A stretch of 16,053 nt of DNA from Synergistaceae bacterium. GTDB lineage: Bacteria > Synergistota > Synergistia > Synergistales > Aminobacteriaceae. The stretch is from positions 1 through 16,053 of the forward strand of contig JAISWV010000272.1 in NCBI GenBank assembly GCA_031270755.1. Reading direction: 5' to 3'. Each line of letters starts with the position of its first letter. The stretch's first letter is position 1. The notes beneath the pieces are model-generated. The model did not search any database and was not told the origin of the DNA. It was given only the letters and a program-made list of their open reading frames with translations. Below are positions 1 through 6,641 of this stretch, in pieces. A program made the translations under genes and the position numbers.

Positions 1-70
1 AGGAAAAATCCCGTGACACTACAGAAAGTTTATGTCATACAAGGTGGGAGTGCAATACCATTTGAAAACA

Positions 71-113
71 AGGCCGTCATTTTTCATCATTATTATAGCG
101 AAAAAGACGGCCT
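71..113 (-). terminator. Hairpin, likely terminator after the membrane hydrolase gene
   Basis: An inverted repeat pairs the segment at 71-85 (AGGCCGTC followed by A/T bases) with 100-113 (GAAAAAGACGGCCT), leaving a loop of about 14 bases. The stem is GC-rich at its base and continues into paired A/T runs. It lies about 44 bp past the stop codon of the membrane hydrolase gene. On the minus strand it is followed by a short T-rich stretch (TTGTTTTC), so it fits a rho-independent terminator, though the T run is modest. The rest of 1-156 shows no supported gene. Confidence 0.55.
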
Positions 114-156
114 CGATAATATTGATAAATTGTGTCCAACTAAAAGCTGTGTCGCT

Positions 157-2115
157 CTACAACCAGCCTGCCGCGACGACAGAGTTAGACAGTGCGAAAA
201 GCGTCACGACGAGCGAATTCAAAAATCCGCCCAGCCAAATGGAGCCGGTCTTTTTAAAGCATATTCTGGCAAAAATAGCTGCGATAGGCAAAATAAAGAG
301 CATGTTCCACACGAACAGTCCCGCCAGCGCGGAGGTCGCATCTCCGCCCGGATAGGGCACGTAGGGAAACATTTTGATGCCCGTATACACTAGAGCGCCG
401 TAGTCCAAGAGGAACAGCACCAAGAACCCGCCGCAGTTGGCGCCGATCATTAGCAGGATATTCCACCATTCGCCGGCTCCTCTGATCCGCGTGAAGGAAT
501 TCAGCAACAGGCTGTTCAAGATGAAGAATATCGCGAAGAAAGGAAGATACTTCAAGAGTATCCACAACTTCGGCACGCTCAACGTTTTGATACTGAAGAC
601 GAAAAATCTGAAGTCGACCCCGAAGAAGAAGGTTGCCAGCACCAAAAGCATGTAAGAAGCGGCAAAGGTGATCAAAGCCAGCAGCAAGGCCTTGCCAACC
701 TCGCCCAGTTGCAGCTTCAGGCCTAGATTATCGATGGTCACACCGTTCTTTTTCATGATGCACTTATAAGTGAAGATGAAAATGACGAGTAAAATGACGG
801 TCAAAGCCACATTCAAGACGACAAGCCCATTTGCCGCCGGCATGACGAAGTACTCGCCCGTGGGCAGCACCGTGGGAACGCTTCGCCCCATGGACGCAAT
901 GTCGATGGGGTAGCCTACCGCCCAGTAAAAGAGCAGCGGAGCGGGCAGGAGGCAGATAAAATAGATGACCCAGTAGGTAAGCTTGTTCTCTTTCGTTGCC
1001 GTGACCGAAGGGGCAAGCGGTTCTGGGCGCACAAGGGTCTTGAAATACGGGGTTTCCAGAAGAAGAAGAGCGAAAGGAATCATGAACAGGAAGTAGCCCA
1101 AGAAGGACACGAGGTTGAAGAACTCCTTCCGCATCCAAATCTGTTCGTCGAAGGGAATGGTCGTTTCTCCTTCGCGCAGAGATACGCTGAAATAATCCAA
1201 AATCATCGCTTCCGCTGCGCTGCTGAAATGAACCTGAGGATGGTCTATCGAGGGCTGATAGATGATTCGGAGGGCGTTGTTATTGGCTGCGGCGACGGCT
1301 TCTTCTCTCGAAAGCGGTTGGGAATCTCCGGCCTTATAGTACGTGTCGAATTTCGGATTGGCAAAGCCCATACCCGCTGCGGCTTTCAAAGATAAATTGA
1401 TTTCGCTGCCGCGATAGACGTGAGTGGGGTTTTGCGGCACCTGCCACATATTTTCCGCCCACTCGTCGTATTTGCCGTACACCACTCCGACGTTGACCGC
1501 GTAATCGGCGTACGCCAACTCGGTCATTTCAGCGTTCGTCGAGAATGCGTTCGAGGTCAGCAGCAAGGCTTTGGGAACGACGACGGAAGAATCCTTCTCG
1601 TGGGCTCGGAACGCACGCAAAGCGCCGGATTGAATGGTGGCGCACCCCATCGAATGCCCTACCATGCCGATGCTTTCCTTGTCCACGAACGGAAGGGTCC
1701 CCAAATACTGCAAGGCCGAATACGTCCCCATGTCGTAGACGATATCTCTTTTGCTGCCGTCTGCGTTCAAATTCATCATGTTCCTGCTGCTTCCGCCCGA
1801 CAGTCCGTGCCAGTACGCGTCGATAGCCATGACGACAAATCCGCGCCGGGAAAGTTCGATGCTGTTCATGTCCTGAACCTCCGCGGTGTTGTTGTAGCCA
1901 TGACACGCCACGACAGCGGAGACTGGGGCCTTGTCCGTCGCCGAGTCGGGAATATAGAGAATCGCATGCATCTTGATGCCGTCTTGCGTGATGTAGTCGA
2001 TGGGAACGACGTTCACCTGACCGAAATTGGAGTTGTAGAGGTGGGCGAAAAACGCCCCCAAGAAAACCAGTACCAGAGAAATGCAAAGAAAGAATCCTGT
2101 CTTTTTTTTGTACAT
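157..2115 (-). CDS. Membrane-anchored alpha/beta hydrolase with polytopic membrane domain
   Basis: A 652-residue protein with two parts. Residues 7-25 form an N-terminal membrane anchor. Residues about 35-310 form an alpha/beta hydrolase domain with nucleophile elbow GHSMG (Ser155), a likely acid at Asp217 (KYDEW) and a likely His at 292 or 296 (DHPQVHF); HGYNN near 72-76 fits the oxyanion region. After residue 335 there are about eight hydrophobic membrane segments, ending at a hydrophobic C-terminus. The hydrolase domain is therefore probably outside the cytoplasm, though topology is inferred. The substrate is not evident; an ester or peptide is possible. I chose the ATG at 2115 because GAGGGG lies 8 bases upstream. 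A start at 2154 would add 13 charged residues ahead of the anchor and lacks a good ribosome site. The gene follows the lipase-like gene but is separated from it by about 270 bp of repeat-rich DNA. The fold assignment is firm; the substrate is unknown. Confidence 0.85.
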   Translation of the reverse strand: MYKKKTGFFLCISLVLVFLGAFFAHLYNSNFGQVNVVPIDYITQDGIKMHAILYIPDSATDKAPVSAVVACHGYNNTAEVQDMNSIELSRRGFVVMAIDAYWHGLSGGSSRNMMNLNADGSKRDIVYDMGTYSALQYLGTLPFVDKESIGMVGHSMGCATIQSGALRAFRAHEKDSSVVVPKALLLTSNAFSTNAEMTELAYADYAVNVGVVYGKYDEWAENMWQVPQNPTHVYRGSEINLSLKAAAGMGFANPKFDTYYKAGDSQPLSREEAVAAANNNALRIIYQPSIDHPQVHFSSAAEAMILDYFSVSLREGETTIPFDEQIWMRKEFFNLVSFLGYFLFMIPFALLLLETPYFKTLVRPEPLAPSVTATKENKLTYWVIYFICLLPAPLLFYWAVGYPIDIASMGRSVPTVLPTGEYFVMPAANGLVVLNVALTVILLVIFIFTYKCIMKKNGVTIDNLGLKLQLGEVGKALLLALITFAASYMLLVLATFFFGVDFRFFVFSIKTLSVPKLWILLKYLPFFAIFFILNSLLLNSFTRIRGAGEWWNILLMIGANCGGFLVLFLLDYGALVYTGIKMFPYVPYPGGDATSALAGLFVWNMLFILPIAAIFARICFKKTGSIWLGGFLNSLVVTLFALSNSVVAAGWL

Positions 2116-2159
2116 CTCAAAACCCCTCGCTTTCCGATCGTATAAGCTTGTCATCGGCC

Positions 2160-2190
2160 TTTTATTGATGGCAATCCTTTAGTATGGGCA
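2160..2190. repeat. Inverted repeat A, left copy
   Basis: About 31 bases here match the reverse complement of 3588-3620 with two mismatches and a 2-base gap. It is the outermost of several inverted repeat pairs that bracket the lipase-like gene. It lies directly upstream of the membrane hydrolase gene. Confidence 0.8.
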
Positions 2191-2209
2191 TACCAAAGAA
2201 TATAATCAA
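2181..2209 (-). promoter_or_regulatory. Possible promoter of the membrane hydrolase gene
   Basis: On the minus strand TTGATT (2204-2209) and CATACT (2181-2186) are spaced by 17 bp. Each matches four of six sigma-70-type consensus bases. The site is about 65 bp upstream of the chosen start, inside repeat segments A and E. It is a weak match in AT-rich DNA, so confidence is low. Confidence 0.3.
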
Positions 2210-2257
2210 TTTGGAGGCCTTTTTGCTCCAATTTTCTTGAGAACTTCGAACTCTCAA
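2201..2257. repeat. Inverted repeat E, left copy
   Basis: This 57-base segment matches the reverse complement of 3332-3388 at about 50 positions. It contains two small hairpins of its own: TTGGAG/CTCCAA around a T-rich loop, and CTTGAGA/TCTCAAG. In this left copy E lies between repeats A and B. On the right side E lies next to the lipase gene, so the segments have been reordered. Confidence 0.75.
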
Positions 2258-2276
2258 GTCAAGTTGTCGATATAGC

Positions 2277-2298
2277 CGTTCAACTTAAAGGTTACGTT
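2277..2298. repeat. Inverted repeat B, left copy (exact 22 bp)
   Basis: These 22 bases are an exact reverse complement of 3563-3584. The segment also starts a local hairpin, GTTCAAC (2278-2284) with GTTGAAC (2296-2302). Exact identity over 22 bp more than 1.2 kb apart is very unlikely by chance. Confidence 0.9.
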
Positions 2299-2302
2299 GA
2301 AC

Positions 2303-2369
2303 AATGCTGAATATAGCAACTTACTTGTTTTTAGCTATTCTCACTTCAGGCTTTTTATCTTGATTCACT
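2303..2369. repeat. Inverted repeat D, left copy
   Basis: About 67 bases that match the reverse complement of 3390-3455 with three mismatches and one gap. The inner part also matches 3510-3556 in direct orientation. It ends 15 bp from the stop codon of the lipase-like gene, so it forms that gene's 3' flank. It carries the same terminal sequence, ATCTTGATTCACT, as the right-hand palindrome. Confidence 0.9.
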
Positions 2370-2383
2370 GTTGAAAAATCTGT

Positions 2384-3310
2384 TTATAAATTGGCTGCGA
2401 TGAATTCCACCACCCCCGCCTCCACCTCGTCACGGATGTCCGGCTCGTTGTGAATTTCATGGCGATAGCCCGAGTAAATGCGAGTCTTCACCCGCTTTTT
2501 ACCGGTGGCCCACAGCCAATTCGCCACTTTATAGACGCCCTCGCCGTAATTTCCAACGGGATCCTGGTCCCCGGCAATCACATATATGGGCATCTCGGGC
2601 ACCTTAGCCGCCCAATCTTTGCTGCTGATGTCCACCCACAACTGAGTGAAATCGTAAAGCGCCTGGACATTGGGAGGATTGGAAAAGTTGTTGAAGGGGT
2701 CTGTGGCATGGTCATTGACAACCCTGTCATCCGTGGCGATCCAGTCGGTGGGTGTTTTTACATTTTCGTAACGCTTTGTAAAGCTGCCCAGCATATCGAC
2801 AAGAAATTCCGGCTTCACTTCGCGGCCTTGCCCCTGGTCCACCAATGCTTTCAGTTTGGCACATAGCTCCGCAGTGTTTTCGAGTAAATCCACGGTCCCG
2901 CACAAAATGATCCCGGCCAATTTGTCACCGTAGTTCACCGCGTAATCTCTTGTGATCATAGAGCCCCAGCTGTGCCCGAACATAAAGTGGGGAAGCTTTG
3001 GAAATTCTTGAGCCACCAAGTCGTGGAGCGTGTTTTCATCCTCCGTGGTGGTTCTGTACCCCTTGTCACCATAGTCTCCCCAAGTGTTTCCGTCAAGCGC
3101 CGTCTTGCCGTGCCCGACATGGTCGTCGGCGCAAACGACAAAACCGGCGTCCAGCATCCGTTGGACAATACGGAGGTAGCGCCTGGAGTGTTCCCCAAAC
3201 CCGTGAACAACCTGAACAATCGCCCGCGGCTTTACAATGGGTGTGTATACCCATGCCTCGATGGTATCCCTGCCGTTGTAGGACGCAAAACTGACTTCCC
3301 GGACAGCCAT
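2384..3310 (-). CDS. Monoacylglycerol lipase-like alpha/beta hydrolase (serine aminopeptidase S33 family)
   Basis: A 308-residue soluble hydrolase. It has the order typical of the monoglyceride lipase/lysophospholipase group: HGFGEHS at 36-42 (oxyanion region), VGHGKT at 65-70, nucleophile elbow GHSWGS with Ser114, acid Asp250 in GDQDPVG, and His284 in YRHEIHNE. No signal peptide is seen, so it is probably cytoplasmic and acts on glycerides, lysophospholipids or other esters that enter the cell. I chose the ATG at 3310 because a strong AAGGAGG lies just upstream. The frame stays open to 3463, but those extra 51 codons come from repeat DNA and place a hydrophobic stretch before a domain that already starts normally. 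It sits downstream of glpK, which could use released glycerol, but a 333-bp repeat-filled gap separates them. Inverted repeats flank the gene on both sides. Family is firm; the exact substrate is inferred. Confidence 0.9.
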   Translation of the reverse strand: MAVREVSFASYNGRDTIEAWVYTPIVKPRAIVQVVHGFGEHSRRYLRIVQRMLDAGFVVCADDHVGHGKTALDGNTWGDYGDKGYRTTTEDENTLHDLVAQEFPKLPHFMFGHSWGSMITRDYAVNYGDKLAGIILCGTVDLLENTAELCAKLKALVDQGQGREVKPEFLVDMLGSFTKRYENVKTPTDWIATDDRVVNDHATDPFNNFSNPPNVQALYDFTQLWVDISSKDWAAKVPEMPIYVIAGDQDPVGNYGEGVYKVANWLWATGKKRVKTRIYSGYRHEIHNEPDIRDEVEAGVVEFIAANL

Positions 3311-3331
3311 TCTGAAAACCTCCTTCTGTTT

Positions 3332-3388
3332 TTGAGAGTTCAAAGTTCTTGAGAAAGTTGGAGCAAAAAGACCTTCATATTGATTATA
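3332..3388. repeat. Inverted repeat E, right copy
   Basis: Reverse complement of the segment at 2201-2257 with about seven mismatches. It forms most of the 5' leader of the lipase-like gene. On the minus strand it begins with TATAAT (3383-3388), which resembles a -10 box but has no good -35 box in front of it. Confidence 0.75.
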
Positions 3389-3560
3389 TAGTGAATCAAG
3401 ATAAAAGCCTGAAGTTAGAACAGCTAAAAACAAGTAAGTTGCTATATTTAGCATTATAGTCAATCAACTTGAGAAGTGTGACATCATGTAGAGCTAAACA
3501 CAACAAATCACTTGTTTTTAGCTATTCTAACTTTAGGCTTTCCATCTTGATTCACTATAT
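3387..3560. mobile_element. MITE-like palindrome with about 66-bp terminal inverted repeats
   Basis: Two inverted copies of repeat D face each other: 3390-3455 and about 3492-3556. The outer 46 bases pair well with a few mismatches; the inner parts are more diverged. A central spacer of about 36 bp separates them. The ends read TAGTGAATCAAG and its complement, and each is bordered by a TA dinucleotide, as expected for non-autonomous elements of the IS630/mariner type that duplicate TA. No transposase is encoded. The whole could fold into one long hairpin. The class assignment is inference from shape; the palindrome itself is directly visible. Confidence 0.6.
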
Positions 3561-3562
3561 CT

Positions 3563-3584
3563 AACGTAACCTTTAAGTTGAACG
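3563..3584. repeat. Inverted repeat B, right copy (exact 22 bp)
   Basis: Exact reverse complement of 2277-2298. It lies between the palindromic element and repeat A, in the gap between the lipase-like gene and glpK. Confidence 0.9.
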
Positions 3585-3587
3585 ACT

Positions 3588-3620
3588 ATCCCATACTAAA
3601 GAAGGTTGCCGTCAATAAAA
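3588..3620. repeat. Inverted repeat A, right copy
   Basis: Reverse complement of 2160-2190 with two mismatches and a 2-base gap. It ends 24 bp from the glpK stop codon and marks the outer right border of the repeat-bracketed segment. I see no clear terminator for glpK in this gap. Confidence 0.8.
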
Positions 3621-3643
3621 GGCGGTGGTCTGTCACGCCGGTG

Positions 3644-5218
3644 TCACGATTCCTCTTCCAACCACCCCCTGGATTTTTCGATGGCTTTCCGCCAGTTTTT
3701 GTATTTCGCTTCCCGTTCCTCCGGGGTGATGGCCGGGGAAAAAGTACGGTCTTTTTTCCAAAGACCTCTGAGGGTATCGAGGGAGTCCCAGAACCCAACC
3801 GCAAGTCCCGCCGCGTAGGCTGCTCCCAAAGCCGTGGTTTCTTTGAACATGGGGCGAACGACGCCGCTCCCTGCGATATCCGCCTGCATTTGCATCAACG
3901 TGTCGTTGGCCACGGCGCCTCCGTCCACCTTCATCTCGGACACGTGGACGTTGGAGTCTTTCTGCATCGCCTCTAGGACATCCCGAGTCTGATAGCAAAT
4001 GCTCTCCAAAGCGGCGTAAACCAGCTGCTCCTTTCGCACGTAACGAGTCAGCCCCACGATGGCGCCCCTCGCGCTCATGTCCCAATAGGGCGCGAAGAGC
4101 CCGGAAAACGCGGGAACGAAATACACCCCCGCCGAGTCTTTGGCTTTGTTCGCAAAATATTCGCTGTCCTCGGCGGAGTCGATCATCCGCAGGTTGTCCC
4201 GAAGCCACTGGACGGTCGCTCCGCCCATGGCGACGGAGCCCTCCAGGGCATAAACGCAGTGTCCTTTTTCCAAACTGTAGGCGGGTGTCGTCAGAAGTCC
4301 GTTTTGCGAAGACGCGCAGACGTCCCCGGTGTTGAGGAGCATAAAAAGCCCTGTTCCGTAGGTATTTTTCACCATTCCCGGATCGAAACACGCCTGACCG
4401 AAAAGCGCGGCCTGCTGGTCCCCAAGAATGCCGGAAACAGGAATGCCTCCCTCAAAAGCCGCGGTTTTCGCGGTCATTCCGTAAACGTGGCTCGAAGGTT
4501 CGATCTGAGGCAGCATGCTCACCGGAATTCCGAGGAAATCCAGCATCTCTTCGTCCCAATCCAAGGTTTTTATGTTCATGAGAAGCGTTCGGGAGGCATT
4601 CGTGACATCCGTGGCGTGGATGCCCCCCTTGACGCCTCCGGTCAGGTTCCACAAGAGCCACGTGTCTATCGTGCCAAACAAAAGATTGCCCCGGTGCGCT
4701 TTGTCTTTGGCGCCTTCCACATTCTCCAGTATCCATCTGAGCTTCGTTCCCGAAAAATAATTGTTGACGAGGAGTCCCGTCTTATCCTTGGCCTTTCCGC
4801 AACCGACGGCAGATTGCTCCCATCCCTTCATTTTGCTCCACTCGGCGCAAAAATCCTGTGTCCGCATACATTGCCATACGATGGCGTTGTAGACGGGTTC
4901 GCCCGTCTTGCGATCCCACACAACCACGGTTTCCCGCTGGTTTGTGATACCGATAGCCGCCGGACGTGCGGAAGATGTCGAAAACGCCTTCTCCATCGCC
5001 TCGCGAATCACGTTTTGCGCGCAAAACCATATTTCGTTGGCGTCGTGTTCGACCCAGCCGGGGTGAGGATAAATTTGCGCGTGTTCTTGTTGGTGAGCCG
5101 CCGGTCCTCCAGAGTGAGAAACGACAGGAAGCCCTTCTCTGCCGAACAAAATACAACGAGTGCTGGTCGTCCCCTGATCCAATGCCGCAATGCAGTCGTT
5201 GTCTGTTTTCTTGTGCAT
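3644..5218 (-). CDS. glpK: Glycerol kinase
   Basis: A 524-residue FGGY-family kinase that makes sn-glycerol 3-phosphate from glycerol and ATP in the cytoplasm. The N-terminal phosphate loop DQGTTSTR starts at residue 14. The glycerol-binding stretch TNQRETVVVWDRKTG, the motif GDQQAALFGQ, the NTYGTG motif and the C-terminal VDGGAVANDTLMQ all match GlpK. Length is near the usual 500. The ATG at 5218 has GAGGTGG a few bases upstream. The stretch before GDQQ reads AAFEGGIPVSG. It lacks the His that the PTS phosphorylates in many Firmicutes GlpK proteins, and lacks the Arg of the E. coli fructose-1,6-bisphosphate loop, so those two controls may be absent (inference). The gene starts 27 bp after the Ldh2-type dehydrogenase gene and is probably co-transcribed with it. 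The identity is firm. Confidence 0.96.
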   Translation of the reverse strand: MHKKTDNDCIAALDQGTTSTRCILFGREGLPVVSHSGGPAAHQQEHAQIYPHPGWVEHDANEIWFCAQNVIREAMEKAFSTSSARPAAIGITNQRETVVVWDRKTGEPVYNAIVWQCMRTQDFCAEWSKMKGWEQSAVGCGKAKDKTGLLVNNYFSGTKLRWILENVEGAKDKAHRGNLLFGTIDTWLLWNLTGGVKGGIHATDVTNASRTLLMNIKTLDWDEEMLDFLGIPVSMLPQIEPSSHVYGMTAKTAAFEGGIPVSGILGDQQAALFGQACFDPGMVKNTYGTGLFMLLNTGDVCASSQNGLLTTPAYSLEKGHCVYALEGSVAMGGATVQWLRDNLRMIDSAEDSEYFANKAKDSAGVYFVPAFSGLFAPYWDMSARGAIVGLTRYVRKEQLVYAALESICYQTRDVLEAMQKDSNVHVSEMKVDGGAVANDTLMQMQADIAGSGVVRPMFKETTALGAAYAAGLAVGFWDSLDTLRGLWKKDRTFSPAITPEEREAKYKNWRKAIEKSRGWLEEES

Positions 5219-5245
5219 AGTCCACCTCGTTTTAAGTGTCGAAAG

Positions 5246-6352
5246 TCACTCGAACGGGAACCGATATTGGGCAAGCCCCAATTCGTCTCGCACGGAGATC
5301 AATTCTTTCTGCACGGAATCGTTCACGGGAACGCCCGTGTCTTCGCGTTCAAGCCGCACGAGGTATTCCTTCTCCCCCGCGGTGTAGATACGCTCCGCTC
5401 CGGGAGCTTTTTTCGATGCTCGAAGGGCTCTCAGGATATCCCCCACGGTTTTTTTAAACGTTTCCAGAGGAAGAAAGGCCTCCACGTCAATGGCAATGAA
5501 AAAATGCCCCAGGTGATAAGAGCGTTTGGTCCCGTCGGGGTCGATGCCGTTGAGCTGCTTCAAGAAGCTCCCCCCCTGCAGCGCGGCGGAAAAAATTTCC
5601 ACGACTGTCGCGTAACCGAACCCTTTGTAACCGGCGAGTTCTTCTCCAAGTCCGCCGAGAGGCGTCAGTGCGGCTTTTCCCTTCAGCAAAGCGGCGAGTA
5701 TTGGCTCCGAATCGGTCAAGGAAAGACCATCTTCGCCGATGACCGTTCCTGAGGGCGTGGGTAAGCCCTTTCGAGCCAAGGTTTCGATCTTCCCTCTTTG
5801 TATGATGGAGGTGGCGCAATCCAAGCTGAAATCGAAGGGCTCGTCCGTGGGGATTCCGAACGCCAGAGGATTGGTGCCCAGCATGTTCTCGACGCCAAAA
5901 GTGGGAGCTATGGAAGGACGGGCGTTGGTTCCCGAAATCCCGATACATCCGTTTTGGGACGCCATGCCGGTATAGTACCCCGCGATGCCGTAATGCGTGG
6001 AATTTCTGACCGCCACCATGCCCATCCCGAATTTTTTGGCCTTCTCGATGGCGAGGCTCATGGATTTCGTGGCGATGACCTGCCCCATTCCATCGTGTCC
6101 GTCCACCACGGCGGTGGTGGTACCCTCTTTCACGACTTCGAAATTTGTGATCGGGTTTTGAATTTTTTCTTTGATGCGATCGAGGTATATTGGCTTCAAA
6201 CGGTTCAAGCCGTGAGACTCTATTCCTCGCCGGTCCGATTCCAGCAACACGTCCGCGCAGACCGCCGCGTCACCCCGAGGGACTCCGTAACCGCAAAAAA
6301 CGTCGACCGCAAACTTCTCGATGAAATCCCATGAAACACACGCATAAGACAC
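5246..6352 (-). CDS. Ldh2-family NAD(P)-dependent 2-hydroxyacid dehydrogenase (malate/lactate type)
   Basis: A 368-residue member of the malate/L-lactate dehydrogenase family that includes YbiC, AllD, ComC and YiaK. These enzymes interconvert 2-hydroxyacids and 2-oxoacids with NAD(P). Visible signatures are ESDRRGIESHGLNRL at 38-52, DGHDGMGQ at 84-91, RNSTHYGIAGYY at 116-127 with the likely catalytic His120, and GTNPLAFGIP near 159-168. Length is normal. The start is GTG at 6352, with AAGGGGGA about 7 bases upstream; an in-frame stop lies two codons before it, so no longer form exists. The real substrate (malate, lactate, sulfolactate, ureidoglycolate or other) cannot be read from the sequence. 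It leads a probable two-gene unit with glpK, a pairing I do not recognise from a standard pathway. Confidence 0.9.
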   Translation of the reverse strand: MSYACVSWDFIEKFAVDVFCGYGVPRGDAAVCADVLLESDRRGIESHGLNRLKPIYLDRIKEKIQNPITNFEVVKEGTTTAVVDGHDGMGQVIATKSMSLAIEKAKKFGMGMVAVRNSTHYGIAGYYTGMASQNGCIGISGTNARPSIAPTFGVENMLGTNPLAFGIPTDEPFDFSLDCATSIIQRGKIETLARKGLPTPSGTVIGEDGLSLTDSEPILAALLKGKAALTPLGGLGEELAGYKGFGYATVVEIFSAALQGGSFLKQLNGIDPDGTKRSYHLGHFFIAIDVEAFLPLETFKKTVGDILRALRASKKAPGAERIYTAGEKEYLVRLEREDTGVPVNDSVQKELISVRDELGLAQYRFPFE

Positions 6353-6485
6353 ACCCTATTCCCCCTTGTACAACGAAGAACGAAGCCAGATGTGAAAATC
6401 CTGTCTTTCGAGAACTCCTGCCGCATAAAATTTTTACATAAAAAAACACATGCAGCTTTTCACACGGCCTTTGCCCTATGAACGC

Positions 6486-6520
6486 CACATGTGTCCTCTC
6501 TCTCGTCTCAATAGACACAT
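6486..6520. promoter_or_regulatory. Inverted repeat upstream of the dehydrogenase-glpK unit, possible operator
   Basis: ATGTGTC (6489-6495) and GACACAT (6514-6520) form a perfect 7-bp inverted repeat with an 18-bp gap. The left arm overlaps an 8-bp palindrome CACATGTG (6486-6493). It lies about 135 bp upstream of the GTG start. The 289-bp gap 6353-6641 is otherwise AT-rich and holds no gene. I could not find a convincing promoter in it. A regulatory role is a guess from position. Confidence 0.3.
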
Positions 6521-6641
6521 CAATTTATCGTCAATTTAAAATTTAATTTAACCGGCTCAATCTGGTTTGTCATTGTGACATATCTTACCTTTAAAATCAA
6601 GCCGCTCCGCTCATCGAGTTGTTTTTTCGGCCGCCTGTTTC

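Noticed and set aside
1420..2145. 241-codon open frame on the plus strand
   Set aside because: It is antisense to the membrane hydrolase domain that carries the GHSMG motif. No motif or ribosome site supports it.
3440..3478. TATAAT on the minus strand as a lipase promoter
   Set aside because: A TTGATT lies only 3 bp upstream, and no acceptable -35 box exists at 16-18 bp, so I do not list it as a promoter.
3390..3556. CRISPR array or integron attC sites in the repeat region
   Set aside because: The repeats are inverted, few and of unequal size without regular spacers, and no cas or integrase gene is present.
4259..5752. 497-codon open frame on the plus strand
   Set aside because: It lies antisense to glpK and the Ldh2 gene, both of which have full family motifs. 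The predicted protein is Arg/His/Ser-rich and matches nothing recognisable; it is a by-product of the codon use of the real genes.
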